Shown: positions 1-8,247 of the stretch, one piece after another
How positions within the stretch are numbered: position 1 is the first letter of the stretch
Layout of the letters: every line of letters starts with the position of its first letter
From: Paenibacillus borealis
GTDB taxonomy: Bacteria > Bacillota > Bacilli > Paenibacillales > Paenibacillaceae
Reading direction: 5' to 3'
Length of the DNA: 64,000 bases
NCBI RefSeq assembly: GCF_000758665.1
Contig: NZ_CP009285.1
Span: 620,001 to 684,000, forward strand
Notes under the pieces: model-generated
What the model saw: only the letters and a program-made list of their open reading frames with translations
Databases searched by the model: none
Told to the model about the DNA's origin: nothing
Program-made: the position numbers and the translations under genes

Positions 1-111
1 GAACAGGGCTTCATGTGGAGTGGCACGCGCCTTGAGCAATGCCTCAACGGTATGCCATGTCCGAAGCCCCGCTCCGCCGCCCGAGCGGGCATTTATGATC
101 AATAGATACAT
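1..111 (-). CDS. diacylglycerol/lipid kinase family protein, N-terminal 37 residues (cut by window edge)
   Basis: Only the first 37 codons are present; the gene runs off the left edge. The visible N-terminus is a hydrophobic strand followed by N-A-R-S-G-G-G-A-G and a tryptophan. This is the start of the DAGK catalytic fold (YegS/DgkB/BmrU-type lipid kinases, which phosphorylate diacylglycerol or related lipids with ATP), where the glycine-rich loop after the first strand binds nucleotide. The ATG at 111 is preceded by GGAGG at 119-123 (complement), which fixes the start. The family call rests on this short segment and the catalytic part cannot be seen. Confidence 0.7.
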   Translation of the reverse strand, partial: MYLLIINARSGGGAGLRTWHTVEALLKARATPHEALF

Positions 112-198
112 CGATGTTCCTCCAGCCTGTAAAGATTCCTGTTTGTCCTGATTCCATTGTACGGAGAGGACAGGCAAAAGGGAATCTTTTTCGGGAGG

Positions 199-573
199 CT
201 ACAGCTGCCGCAGCTGGCTCTCGGCGATTTGTCCTGCCCAGGGCAGCTTAAACCATCGTCCGCCCAGTGCATGGTAGATCATCAGCAACCAAATGGCGAA
301 GCCCAGCAGGGAGAGAAGGGCTGCCACCACTGGCCCGAGAAAAGGGATGAAGCCGCTCAGTACATGAGCTACCATCAGTGCCCCGAAGGCAATCAGGGAT
401 TGAAGCGAGTGGAACAGGACGAACCGGCTGCGCTTCTCCAGCGCGAGAAACACAATGGCGCCTATGAACGGGAAGAAATAACACAGAGCGGCGGCAATAT
501 TGTCGGGCAGTCCGGTGGAAGATCTGAAAGGGGACAAAGGGCTCACTCTCCTTGGTTTGGAGAAGAAGGGCAT
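199..573 (-). CDS. DUF4870/Tic20-like small membrane protein
   Basis: This is a 124-residue protein with three hydrophobic segments (about 24-46, 56-76 and 79-103). An N-terminal region with 'GLPDNIAAALCYFFPFIGAI' and a central 'FHSLQSLIAFGAL' are typical of the DUF4870 family, bacterial relatives of the Tic20 membrane proteins. Function is unknown in bacteria. The start is supported by GAAGGAAGA upstream. The gene lies on the same strand as the lipid kinase fragment 87 bp downstream, so the two may be cotranscribed. Confidence 0.75.
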   Translation of the reverse strand: MPFFSKPRRVSPLSPFRSSTGLPDNIAAALCYFFPFIGAIVFLALEKRSRFVLFHSLQSLIAFGALMVAHVLSGFIPFLGPVVAALLSLLGFAIWLLMIYHALGGRWFKLPWAGQIAESQLRQL

Positions 574-920
574 GAATAATCTTCCTTCTTCCCTACAAGC
601 CTATGAAGAATCCAGCTAAAGTATGAGCCGTATGAGCCTAGGAAAGAATCTGTCTGATAATCTCTGCCACATTGGGTAGACTAATAACAGGTTCCCCCGG
701 CTGACAGCATGAATACACTATATTTTAGGCAAAGGGATCTTGGACGCGCAGTTGGAGTCATTGTAGAGCAGCGGTTTCAGCGGAAAATGAGGAGCTTACT
801 TACCGTGGAAGTTTAAAAAGTATAAAAAATTTCCATTCGCATATTTTACAAGGAAAGGTGGAACTTGGACTGGAATATGATACAATATAACGATAAAGCC
901 CGAAAGGAGTGATTCAGCAA
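574..920. other. intergenic region, no gene seen
   Basis: No open frame with a plausible ribosome binding site was found. The left part must hold the promoter of the minus-strand DUF4870 gene. The right end (about 860-890) is AT-rich and has a possible -10 (TACAAT at 883-888) for the rightward transcript, but the matching -35 (TGGAAC) is poor. Confidence 0.4.
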
Positions 921-1055
921 GTGGCTCTTCGGGTAATCAAAGTGTCAAGGTGTCTTTACTCTGAGACATCCTTACTCTCAGCCCAAATCACGACGAACCT
1001 GCTTCACCGGCAAGGCGGATTTCCGGAATACCGGAAGGATAGTCAAGGCGGATAA
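921..1055 (+). CDS. possible 44-residue leader ORF (GTG start)
   Basis: A GTG at 921 follows a good AGGAG (906-910) and opens a 44-codon frame ending in TAA at 1053-1055. The peptide (VALRVIKVSRCLYSETSLLS at its start) has no recognisable domain. The ribosome binding site and start lie inside a potential hairpin whose arms are CCCGAA (about 900-905) and TTCGGG (about 927-932). Two more hairpins follow: AGGTGTCT/AGACATCCT around 950-975 and TTCCGG-AATA-CCGGAA around 1020-1036. This could be a leader peptide or just a structured leader of the gene at 1174. Evidence for translation is only the ribosome binding site. Confidence 0.3.
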   Translation: MALRVIKVSRCLYSETSLLSAQITTNLLHRQGGFPEYRKDSQGG

Positions 1056-1173
1056 TGCAAGCCACGTATGTGTAATGGTTTCTTAACTTGCATTTCAAGG
1101 TTACGGCGGACTTTTCATCATGCATTCTCTACAACGGAGCATTCATTTTCAATGTTTTGGGAGGGAACTGATC

Positions 1174-1362
1174 ATGGCAAGTAAAGGTCATAACGAAGTC
1201 AAGGAAAGTCTACGGGAAATGACACGCATTTTCCGGCCCAAAGATCCCAAGAAATTTGTGAAGGAGTACGTCCGGAAGTATCGGATCACGGGAGGCTATG
1301 AAGAAGAGCTGACCATGGTTGTGGAGCATGAACTGGTAAGAATGAATTCATCCGTTTCTTAA
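1174..1362 (+). CDS. small conserved hypothetical protein (62 aa)
   Basis: This is a soluble, highly charged protein (MASKGHNEVKESLREMTRIF start) rich in Lys, Arg and Glu, with no membrane segment or known motif. It is predicted mainly helical. The ATG at 1174 is chosen over an upstream in-frame ATG at 1120 because GGGAGG sits 9 bp before it. The gene stands alone behind a long leader (about 890-1173) and ahead of a hairpin/T-tract at 1440-1482. I recognise no function. The clean ribosome binding site, own leader and own terminator argue that it is a real, independently controlled gene. Confidence 0.7.
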   Translation: MASKGHNEVKESLREMTRIFRPKDPKKFVKEYVRKYRITGGYEEELTMVVEHELVRMNSSVS

Positions 1363-1439
1363 ACAACAGATAGGATTGTTCTGCTTCCGCTTTTTGATGA
1401 CAACATTTTGCGCTATAACATCCATGAGGATTCTCATAA

Positions 1440-1482
1440 ACCGTGCCCGGGCAGCCTGCTGCCGCTGGAATCGGTTTTTTTT
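1440..1482 (+). terminator. probable intrinsic terminator after the 62-aa gene
   Basis: There is an outer pairing ACCG/CGGT and an inner stem GGCAG-cctg-CTGCC, followed by a run of eight T. The internal loop between the two helices makes it weaker than the other terminators in the window. Confidence 0.5.
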
Positions 1483-1551
1483 GTATACCCGGTTTAGCGG
1501 ATGCAACTCTACATATATTTAGTCAAATGAATTAATAGACACAAATACATA

Positions 1552-1607
1552 TGAATGCGCTTTAAAGGTAGTTTAACAGTTTTCGGATAATTTTGAAAGC
1601 GCTTTTA
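1552..1607 (+). promoter_or_regulatory. two cre-like (CcpA) sites upstream of the cytochrome oxidase operon
   Basis: TGAAAGCGCTTTTA at 1594-1607 differs from the cre consensus (TGWAANCGNTNWCA) essentially only near its 3' end. A second, weaker match TGAATGCGCTTTAA lies at 1552-1565. CcpA control of aa3/caa3 oxidase genes is known in Bacillus. The position, 60-100 bp upstream of the -35, is unusual for simple repression, so the role is uncertain. Confidence 0.45.
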
Positions 1608-1645
1608 AATTCAGCGATGACAAGCTTTTTACGGTTTGAAAATGA

Positions 1646-1697
1646 TTTTGTGAAATTGTTGTGAACGATTGACAAAACAGTGGGGCGAACTTATATT
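1646..1697 (+). promoter_or_regulatory. ctaC promoter with tandem ResD-like boxes
   Basis: TTGACA (1669-1674), a 17-bp spacer and TATATT (1692-1697) form a near-consensus sigma-A promoter. Immediately upstream are two direct copies of TTGTGAA (1648-1654 and 1659-1665), 11 bp apart, one helical turn. This resembles the TTTGTGAA-type sites bound by ResD, the respiration regulator that controls cta genes in Bacillus subtilis. The promoter is clear from sequence; the ResD assignment is inference. Confidence 0.65.
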
Positions 1698-1765
1698 AAT
1701 AGTGATTGTTATAATTGACAGGAAAATACTCTAATCTACGAATTCGGGAAAAGCGGGGTAGATCA

Positions 1766-2815
1766 ATGATGAAAACGTGGCAGGCTGGAAAGCGGCTTCT
1801 TCCCATGACCGCAGCGCTTGGACTCATTCTTGCCGGATGCGGGCGGGAAGACTTGTCGGTACTCAGACCGCAGGGACCCGCAGCGGAAAGCTCGTTTGCA
1901 CTGATGAAGCTGTCGATCTCAATCATGATCGTGGTGCTCTTGGTCGTCTTCTCTATTGCGGCTTATGTATGGATCCGTTTCCGCCGGAAACCGGATCAGA
2001 ACGAGATTCCTAAGCAGGTGGAAGGCAGCTTCAAACTGGAAGTGCTGTGGACGGTTATCCCGCTTATTCTCGTAGTTGTGCTGGCGGTTCCTACAGTGAA
2101 GGCAGTGTTCGCTGCCGGCAATGATCACTCGGGGGATAAGGATGCCATTAAGGTCAAAGTGACCGGCCATCAATACTGGTGGGAGTTTGAATATACGGAT
2201 TACGGGGTAACTACCGCGCAGGATCTGGTGATTCCCGCCGGTAAGGATATCGCTTTTGAGCTGAGTACCAAGGATGTCCTGCACTCCTTCTGGGTGCCTT
2301 CCCTCTCCGGCAAAATGGATACCAACCCCGACGGAACGGTCAACCGCTTCAGCTTCAGTGCGCCGAATGAAGGCGTTTACCGCGGCAAATGCGCGGAGCT
2401 GTGCGGCCCTTCCCACGGCTTCATGGAGTTCAAGGTGAAATCAGTCAGCGGTGCAGCGTTCGAGGAGTGGATTGCTTCTATGAAGGCGCCTGATTCCGTC
2501 CTGCCGGATGATCCGGCGCTCGCGGAGACCTTCAAATCCCAGTGCCTGACCTGCCATGCGACTGGAAGTATGCAGGATCTTTCCCAGGCTCCCAATCTGA
2601 CCGGGATCGGCTCCCGCGAATCGGTGGCCGGCATTCTGCTTAACGACGACACGCGCGTGGACGGAGCACCGGTAGAAGAGAATCTGAAGACATGGCTGCA
2701 TGATCCCCAGAGTGTGAAGCCGGGCAACAAGATGCCGGATCCCAAGGATCTGGGCCTAAGCGATGAAGAGATTGACGGCATTGCCGAGTTTCTGGCCGGT
2801 TACACGCTGGACTGA
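1766..2815 (+). CDS. ctaC: cytochrome c oxidase subunit II, caa3 type (fused cytochrome c domain)
   Basis: This 349-residue lipoprotein is the electron entry subunit of the caa3 terminal oxidase. It has a signal peptide ending in the lipobox LAGC (Cys25), two transmembrane helices (about 45-68 and 88-110), a cupredoxin domain with the binuclear CuA motif C209-x3-C213-x3-H217-x2-M220, and a C-terminal cytochrome c domain with heme motif CLTCH (260-264) and a likely axial methionine at 323. It accepts electrons on the outer face of the membrane and passes them to CtaD. ATG codons at 1766 and 1769 are both possible, and GGGGT precedes them. It is the first gene of the ctaCDEFG operon. ctaA and ctaB are not in the window. 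Confidence 0.97.
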   Translation: MMKTWQAGKRLLPMTAALGLILAGCGREDLSVLRPQGPAAESSFALMKLSISIMIVVLLVVFSIAAYVWIRFRRKPDQNEIPKQVEGSFKLEVLWTVIPLILVVVLAVPTVKAVFAAGNDHSGDKDAIKVKVTGHQYWWEFEYTDYGVTTAQDLVIPAGKDIAFELSTKDVLHSFWVPSLSGKMDTNPDGTVNRFSFSAPNEGVYRGKCAELCGPSHGFMEFKVKSVSGAAFEEWIASMKAPDSVLPDDPALAETFKSQCLTCHATGSMQDLSQAPNLTGIGSRESVAGILLNDDTRVDGAPVEENLKTWLHDPQSVKPGNKMPDPKDLGLSDEEIDGIAEFLAGYTLD

Positions 2816-2867
2816 AGCCTTATAGCCTGAAGCGGAAGCAGCATATTTGAAAAAGGGGGTACGTACC

Positions 2868-4784
2868 TTGGCCGAAGCAGCGCAATCCTTGCATCCCTCC
2901 CAGCCCTTGAAGCATGGCCACAGTGTTAAACGGCATACCGGGCTTATGGACTGGATCACCACCGTCGATCACAAGAAGATCGCGATTCTGTACCTCTGGG
3001 CCGGAGGCATCTTCTTCGGCATCGGCGGATTGGAAGCTATTCTGATCCGTATTCAGCTGATCAAGCCGATGAATACCTTCCTCGATGCCCAGACCTTCAA
3101 CGAACTGATTACGATGCACGGCACAACGATGATCTTCCTAGGCGTCATGCCAGTTATCTTCGCCCTGATGAATGCGGTCATTCCGCTGCAGATCGGCGCG
3201 CGTGACGTAGCCTTTCCTTTTCTTAATGCGCTCGGATTCTGGACCTTCCTGTTCGGCGGTATTCTGCTCAATCTCAGCTGGGTGATGGGCGGTGCGCCTG
3301 ATGCGGGCTGGACTTCGTATACCCCGCTCTCCAGTACGGGGTACAGCCCCACACACGGAGTGGATTTTTATACCATCGGGCTGCAGATTGCCGGTCTCGG
3401 CACGCTGATCGGCGGCATTAACTTCCTGGCTACCATCATCACGATGCGTGCGCCAGGGATGTCATTCATGCGGATGCCGATGTTTGCCTGGACCACCTTT
3501 ATTACCTCAGCCATTATTCTATTCGCTTTTCCGGCTATTACTGTAGGCCTTGTATTGCTTACCTTCGACCGGATTCTGGATGCCAATTTCTTCAATGTTG
3601 CAGGGGGCGGCAACCCTGTGCTCTGGCAGCATATTTTCTGGATCTTCGGCCATCCCGAAGTATACATTCTGATTCTTCCGGCCTTCGGCGTCATCTCTGA
3701 GGTCATTCCGACCTTCTCGCGCAAGCGGCTGTTCGGATACAGCTCCATGGTGTTCGCGACGATCCTGATCGCCTTCCTGGGCTTCATGGTCTGGGCGCAT
3801 CATATGTTCACCACCGGCCTTGGTCCGGTAGCGAATGCTTTGTTCTCTGTCTCCACCATGCTGATTGCCGTTCCGACCGGGATCAAGATCTTCAACTGGC
3901 TGTTCACCATGTGGGGCGGACAGGTACGCTTCACCACCCCTAACCTGTTTGCAGCCGGCTTCATCCCCACCTTCACGATGGGCGGGGTAACGGGGGTCAT
4001 GCTGGCCTCCGCACCTGCGGACTTCCAGTTCCATGATACTTACTTCGTAGTGGCGCATTTCCACTATGTCATTGTCGGCGGCCTGGTGCTCGGGCTGTTT
4101 GCCGGGCTGCACTACTGGTGGCCGAAGATGTTCGGGCGGATGCTTAGCGAGAAGTTAGGCAAGTGGACCTTCTGGACGTTCATTATCGGCTTCCACTTAA
4201 CCTTCTTCGTGCAGCATTTCCTGGGACTGATGGGCATGCAGCGCCGCGTATTCACCTATCTGCCGAATCAGCAATTTGATCTGCTTAACCTGGTCAGTAC
4301 CATTGGTGCGATGCTGATGGGCGTCGGCATGATGATCTTCCTCACCAATATATTCCTGACCTCAAGACGGCCGGCTGATGCAGCAGATGATCCGTGGGAA
4401 GACGGGCGGACACTGGAATGGACGATTCCTTCGCCGCCGCCGGAATATAATTTCAAGCAGACACCGCTGGTGCGGGGCCTGGATGCCTTCTGGAAGGAAA
4501 AAATGGCCGGACACAAGGCAATGACCCCATCCGAGCCGGTGGGTTCGATTCATATGCCTTCGGCAACGATCCTGCCGTTCCTGATGTCGGTCGGTATTTT
4601 CATTGCGGGTCTCGGCTTCATGTTCAGCCGCGATGAGTTCAGCAGCAGTGTAATGAGCTTTCTGTTCAATAACTATATCGTTACGGCACTTGGCCTGCTT
4701 ATTACCTTCGGGTCCATGCTCATGCGGTCGCTGTTTGACGATCCGGGCTGGCATATTGAACCCGAAGAGCTGGAAGGAAGGTGA
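2868..4784 (+). CDS. ctaD: cytochrome c oxidase subunit I
   Basis: This is the catalytic subunit of the caa3 oxidase (about 638 residues), carrying heme a and the heme a3-CuB centre. Characteristic segments are TTVDHKKIAILYL near the N-terminus, MHGTTMIF with a heme a histidine, WIFGHPEVYILILP (CuB His and cross-linked Tyr), the HH pair in MVWAHHMFTTG, and FHDTYFVVAHFHYV with the heme a3/heme a histidines. A C-terminal extension with further helices follows, as in Bacillus CtaD. The start is set at TTG 2868, 8 nt after AAGGGGG; an upstream in-frame TTG at 2847 has no ribosome binding site. It is 52 bp from ctaC in the same operon. Confidence 0.97.
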   Translation: MAEAAQSLHPSQPLKHGHSVKRHTGLMDWITTVDHKKIAILYLWAGGIFFGIGGLEAILIRIQLIKPMNTFLDAQTFNELITMHGTTMIFLGVMPVIFALMNAVIPLQIGARDVAFPFLNALGFWTFLFGGILLNLSWVMGGAPDAGWTSYTPLSSTGYSPTHGVDFYTIGLQIAGLGTLIGGINFLATIITMRAPGMSFMRMPMFAWTTFITSAIILFAFPAITVGLVLLTFDRILDANFFNVAGGGNPVLWQHIFWIFGHPEVYILILPAFGVISEVIPTFSRKRLFGYSSMVFATILIAFLGFMVWAHHMFTTGLGPVANALFSVSTMLIAVPTGIKIFNWLFTMWGGQVRFTTPNLFAAGFIPTFTMGGVTGVMLASAPADFQFHDTYFVVAHFHYVIVGGLVLGLFAGLHYWWPKMFGRMLSEKLGKWTFWTFIIGFHLTFFVQHFLGLMGMQRRVFTYLPNQQFDLLNLVSTIGAMLMGVGMMIFLTNIFLTSRRPADAADDPWEDGRTLEWTIPSPPPEYNFKQTPLVRGLDAFWKEKMAGHKAMTPSEPVGSIHMPSATILPFLMSVGIFIAGLGFMFSRDEFSSSVMSFLFNNYIVTALGLLITFGSMLMRSLFDDPGWHIEPEELEGR

Positions 4785-4790
4785 GCGGAT

Positions 4791-5417
4791 ATGACTACAG
4801 CACATGCTGAAGCGGCGAACGGGACTCTCCCGCATGAACCGGAAAAGGCAACACTCGAAGGACGCAACAAGGTGCTGGCCTTCTGGCTGTTCCTTGGAGG
4901 GGAAGCAGTGCTTTTCGGCACTCTCTTCGCAACCTTCCTGGCGCTGCGTAATCAGACCAATGAAGGCCCGTCTGCGAATGAGCTGTTCCATCTGCCGCTG
5001 GTCGCGGCGGCGACCTTTCTGCTGCTGGTCAGCAGTCTGACCAGTGTGTTCGCGATCCAGGCGATGCACCGGGGCCGCGTCACTATGCTGCGGAACTGGC
5101 TGCTGGTCACGGTACTGCTCGGACTTTGCTTCCTGGTCTTAGAAATTTACGAATTCAGTGTATACATCAGGCATGAGGAATTCGGAATGACCACCAGTGC
5201 ATTCAGCTCGGCCTTTTATACCCTGGTGGGCTTTCACGGTGCCCATGTAGCCTTCGGTATTCTGTGGATCTCCGTACTGATCGGCCAGTTAATGCATAAG
5301 GGGCTGACGGTGGTAACGGCACCGAAGATCTATGTGTCGGCGATGTACTGGCATTTCATCGATGTGGTATGGGTCTTTATCTTCACGGTAGTATACCTGC
5401 TCGGAAAGGTGGGATGA
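4791..5417 (+). CDS. ctaE: cytochrome c oxidase subunit III
   Basis: This 208-residue integral membrane protein has five predicted helices, shorter than mitochondrial COX III but normal for the Bacillus caa3/aa3 type. Conserved features include FWLFLGGEAVLFGTLFATF in the first helix, GFHGAHVAFG, and the C-terminal MYWHFIDVVWVFIFTVVY. It supports subunit I structurally and in proton uptake stability. It begins 7 bp after ctaD with GGAAGG-type ribosome binding and ends 4 bp before ctaF, so translation is probably coupled. Confidence 0.96.
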   Translation: MTTAHAEAANGTLPHEPEKATLEGRNKVLAFWLFLGGEAVLFGTLFATFLALRNQTNEGPSANELFHLPLVAAATFLLLVSSLTSVFAIQAMHRGRVTMLRNWLLVTVLLGLCFLVLEIYEFSVYIRHEEFGMTTSAFSSAFYTLVGFHGAHVAFGILWISVLIGQLMHKGLTVVTAPKIYVSAMYWHFIDVVWVFIFTVVYLLGKVG

Positions 5418-5421
5418 AGCC

Positions 5422-5745
5422 ATGACGACGAAGCAGCATTCTCCGGACTCTCCGGTGAAGCACCGGCACCGCCCGGAAGGGCCGCAGCGGCATATTGTAG
5501 TTTTTGTCTTCTCCATTGTACTGACGCTGATCGCCTTTGCTGCAGTAGCTGCCGGAGGGGTAAATCCCACCTTCGCCGTTATTCTGCTGCTGGTGATGGC
5601 TGTGCTGCAGGTAATTCTGCAGATGGGCTTCTGGATGCATCTGAAGGACAAAGGGCATATGATGCCGATCATCTTCATGCTGGGCGGATTTTTTATCGCC
5701 GGAACCTGCATTATTATGTCGCTCTACTGGGTATGGTGGGATTAA
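5422..5745 (+). CDS. ctaF: cytochrome c oxidase subunit IV
   Basis: This 107-residue protein has three transmembrane helices (about 27-45, 50-73 and 83-103) and a polar, histidine-rich N-terminus (SPVKHRHRPEGPQRH). It matches the bacterial CyoD/CtaF small subunit family (COX4_pro), with the typical QMGFWMHLKDKG loop between helices 2 and 3. It is the small non-catalytic subunit of the caa3 oxidase. Its position directly after ctaE confirms the call. Confidence 0.92.
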   Translation: MTTKQHSPDSPVKHRHRPEGPQRHIVVFVFSIVLTLIAFAAVAAGGVNPTFAVILLLVMAVLQVILQMGFWMHLKDKGHMMPIIFMLGGFFIAGTCIIMSLYWVWWD

Positions 5746-5769
5746 TTCTGTCCGGGGAGGCTGCTGATC

Positions 5770-6696
5770 ATGCCGGGATTACAATACTTCAGCTTTACTG
5801 AACTGTGGAGCCCGCTGTTTCTGGCTCTGATGCTCCTGCTGACGGCCGGATATTTTGTGCTGATCGGTCCGCTGTCCTCCCGGTTTGAAGGCAGTACTGC
5901 AGTCCCCTTCTGGCGGAGGGGGCTGTTCTTATGCGGAATGCTGGCCCTCTATCTGGCGCAGGGCGGTCCGGTCAGTCTGCTGGGGCATATCCTGTTCTCC
6001 TTCCATATGGTCAGTATGGCCTTGTCTTATCTTGTCGCAGTACCGCTGATTATGCTGGGGATTCCTGACTGGTGCTGGCGTGCGCTGCTCCGGGTGAATC
6101 CGCTGCGCGGCCTTGCTTTTCTCGCTAAGCCGATCGTGGCCGCACTGCTCTTCAACGGATTATTCTCGCTCTATCATATCCCGGCGATTCATGATTATGT
6201 CATGCTGCATTTCGCGGTGCACCGCCTGTATTACGCTGTGTTATTCCTGACCTCAGGGCTTATGTGGTGGAATCTGATTAATCCCCTGCCGGAATACCGG
6301 GCGCTTGGCGGCCTGGGCCAGGTGGGATTCATCTTTCTGAACATGGTCCTGCTGACACCGGCCTGCGGGTTGATTATTTTTGCCGGTTCACCCCTATATG
6401 CTACTTATAGTGACCCTAATACCTGGGCAATGGCCATGGGCTACTGTGTGCCGCAGAGTCCGGCAGCTTTGCTGCAGGCTTTTGGCGGTCCCGGCTTCTT
6501 CGGATCCCTGTCCCCCAAGGTAGATCAGCAGGTCGGCGGCATCGTGATGAAGTTCATTCAGGAATTTATTTTTGCCTCGATGCTTGCTTATGTGTTCTAT
6601 CATTGGTATAAAAAAGAGAACGGACAAGAGGACACGGAGTTGTCCGCGCCTGCTTCTGAACTTGCGGAGGAGGGTCTGAACTATAAGGGCTGGTAA
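5770..6696 (+). CDS. ctaG: cytochrome c oxidase assembly factor CtaG (caa3 type)
   Basis: This 308-residue polytopic membrane protein has about seven helices and belongs to the Caa3_CtaG family, which is unrelated to the copper chaperone Cox11 also called CtaG. In Bacillus subtilis, ctaG is required for active caa3 oxidase. Family features visible are HILFSFHMVSMALSYLVAVP, SLYHIPAIHDYVM and the histidine-rich helix LHFAVHRLYY. The C-terminal tail is acidic and cytoplasmic. The start has GGGGAGG upstream. The gene follows ctaF by 24 bp in the same operon. Confidence 0.95.
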   Translation: MPGLQYFSFTELWSPLFLALMLLLTAGYFVLIGPLSSRFEGSTAVPFWRRGLFLCGMLALYLAQGGPVSLLGHILFSFHMVSMALSYLVAVPLIMLGIPDWCWRALLRVNPLRGLAFLAKPIVAALLFNGLFSLYHIPAIHDYVMLHFAVHRLYYAVLFLTSGLMWWNLINPLPEYRALGGLGQVGFIFLNMVLLTPACGLIIFAGSPLYATYSDPNTWAMAMGYCVPQSPAALLQAFGGPGFFGSLSPKVDQQVGGIVMKFIQEFIFASMLAYVFYHWYKKENGQEDTELSAPASELAEEGLNYKGW

Positions 6697-6714
6697 GTGC
6701 CGAGGGGGATAATC

Positions 6715-7179
6715 ATGGATATTTTCACATTGTTTCCGACGATCAGTACATCGTTCATCGTCATTAGCGCGGTGCTGGTGGCTATCGGCTGGAGACAAAT
6801 CATTCAAGGCAAACGCGAAGCGCACAAGAAGACAATGATTGCGGCTGCTATCGCAGCAATTCTTTTTTTCCTGGTGTACTCGTCAAGAACGATATTCGTG
6901 GGGAATACGACCTGGGGCGGACCGGATGATCTGTCGACGCTCTACCATGTCTTCCTGATCTTCCACATTGTGCTGGCTACCGTAGCTGCCGTATTCGGCA
7001 TCACTACGCTGACGCTGGGCTTCAAGGCCAAGTATGCCAAACACCGCAAGTGGGGAAGAGTGACGGCTGTCATCTGGTTTTTCACCGCTATCACGGGTGT
7101 GGCCGTCTATGTGCTGCTGTACATATTCTATCCGGGCGGACATACGCTGCCGGTCTGGAAAGTCATTATGGGCGGTTAG
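6715..7179 (+). CDS. DUF420 membrane protein (YozB-like)
   Basis: This 154-residue protein has four hydrophobic helices and histidines in the loops (YHVFLIFHIVLA, KAKYAKHRKWGR), the hallmarks of DUF420. This family often sits beside ctaG and may help oxidase biogenesis, though no biochemical role is established. Start 6715 is chosen because GAGGGGG lies just upstream; an in-frame ATG at 6697 overlaps the ctaG stop region and has no ribosome binding site. It is the last gene before a strong terminator, so the operon is ctaCDEFG-DUF420. Confidence 0.85.
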   Translation: MDIFTLFPTISTSFIVISAVLVAIGWRQIIQGKREAHKKTMIAAAIAAILFFLVYSSRTIFVGNTTWGGPDDLSTLYHVFLIFHIVLATVAAVFGITTLTLGFKAKYAKHRKWGRVTAVIWFFTAITGVAVYVLLYIFYPGGHTLPVWKVIMGG

Positions 7180-7192
7180 CTATTGTTGAAGA

Positions 7193-7254
7193 AAAGCCTG
7201 TACATCTGCTGTTCCGTTTATGCGGGGCTGGATGTATAGGCTTTTTTGGTTTTT
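7193..7254 (+). terminator. terminator of the ctaCDEFG operon
   Basis: The arms AAGCCTGTACATC and GATGTATAGGCTT flank a 24-nt loop and are followed by TTTTTTGG and a second T-run. Confidence 0.85.
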
Positions 7255-7336
7255 ATACATAATATCACAGGTGTGGCGCGTAGGCATGTCTCCAATCTCA
7301 TAAGGATGTAATCCAATACAATTTCTTGAAAGTCTC

Positions 7337-7387
7337 TTGACACTGGAAAATACAGGTCATATACTGTGTATATAGATATATACAGTA
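7337..7387 (+). promoter_or_regulatory. promoter and large dyad operator of the GntR-controlled ABC operon
   Basis: TTGACA (7337-7342), a 17-bp spacer and TATACT (7360-7365) form an excellent sigma-A promoter. A 26-bp dyad spans 7362-7387 (arms TACTGT.TATAT and ATATA.ACAGTA, two mismatched pairs), covering the -10 and the start of transcription. Repressor bound here would block the polymerase. The best candidate ligand is the GntR/YtrA-type protein encoded at 8248-8646 in the same operon. Confidence 0.75.
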
Positions 7388-7464
7388 AGCACAGATAAAT
7401 GAACACGAAACCGTGTGGATCTGCTGCCGCCTGCCGCTGATGAACTCACAAAGCGAGGTTAGAG

Positions 7465-8196
7465 ATGATGACAACATTTAAGAATGCCTGGGTAATTGTA
7501 CGCAGTGACTTCAAGGGTGACAGGCTGAAGCTGCTGTGGGCGCTGCTGTTCGCCGTCGTATTCATGGGGTATATGGCCGCACTGGCCGGAATGGTATTGG
7601 ATGATGCGATTGACCGGGGCGAGGGGAAGCTGCTGAGCGATGTTTTGCTGGTCACCATTATTTCTATGCTGGGCATTACCTTCTCCCGGAGAAACATGAA
7701 GTATTTGGCGGATGATACCTATACCCGAATGCTGGCGTATATGCGGTCCCTGCCGGTACCGGCTGAGGTCATTCTCTGCAAAAGAAAACTGAATATGCTG
7801 TTTGCCTTTATCCTGAACAGCACGCTGTACTTTAGTTTAATCTATACGATCGGCGCCAATATACGCAGTGAGCTGCCGGTCACCGCGTACCTCGCATTTG
7901 CCCTTACCTGGATTGGCTGCGGTCTGGTCATTGCCGGAATATTCATTTTTATCGAGTTCTCGGTCAGCGGCAAAGCATATTTCCTGATTATGATCATCGT
8001 CATGTTCCTGGCCATAGGTATTGCTGGGCTGGTCTATCTGGCCGGAGGGAATCTGCTGCTTGCAAGTGTAGCTGTCTCCAAGGAGTGGGGGCTGTTGTCT
8101 CCGCTGATGTGGGGATCGCTGCTGCTAGGCATCGTAGCGGTACAGTTGTTCTCCCGGTGGACGGTTCACCGGCTGAAGAGCCGCGATCTCGTATGA
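7465..8196 (+). CDS. membrane protein, probable ABC-2 type permease subunit
   Basis: This 243-residue protein has six predicted transmembrane helices and no extracellular domain. The N-terminus is a cytoplasmic amphipathic segment (FKNAWVIVRSDFKGDRLKLL) typical of ABC-2 exporter permeases of the Ytr/Bce neighbourhood type. It is the first gene of an operon with a YtrA-type regulator and an ATPase (8668-9597), which suggests these two form a transporter. In the classical ytr operon the regulator gene comes first; here the permease does. The start is ATG 7465 (or 7468) after GAGG. The substrate is unknown, but the family responds to cell-wall-active agents. Confidence 0.7.
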   Translation: MMTTFKNAWVIVRSDFKGDRLKLLWALLFAVVFMGYMAALAGMVLDDAIDRGEGKLLSDVLLVTIISMLGITFSRRNMKYLADDTYTRMLAYMRSLPVPAEVILCKRKLNMLFAFILNSTLYFSLIYTIGANIRSELPVTAYLAFALTWIGCGLVIAGIFIFIEFSVSGKAYFLIMIIVMFLAIGIAGLVYLAGGNLLLASVAVSKEWGLLSPLMWGSLLLGIVAVQLFSRWTVHRLKSRDLV

Positions 8197-8247
8197 AACG
8201 GGGCATGGTGTTAATCCGGAATACCGGAGTGTGGAAGGCGGGTGCGT

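Noticed and set aside
900..1040. c-di-GMP riboswitch ahead of the 62-aa gene
   Set aside because: The conserved c-di-GMP-I core blocks are absent; only generic hairpins are present.
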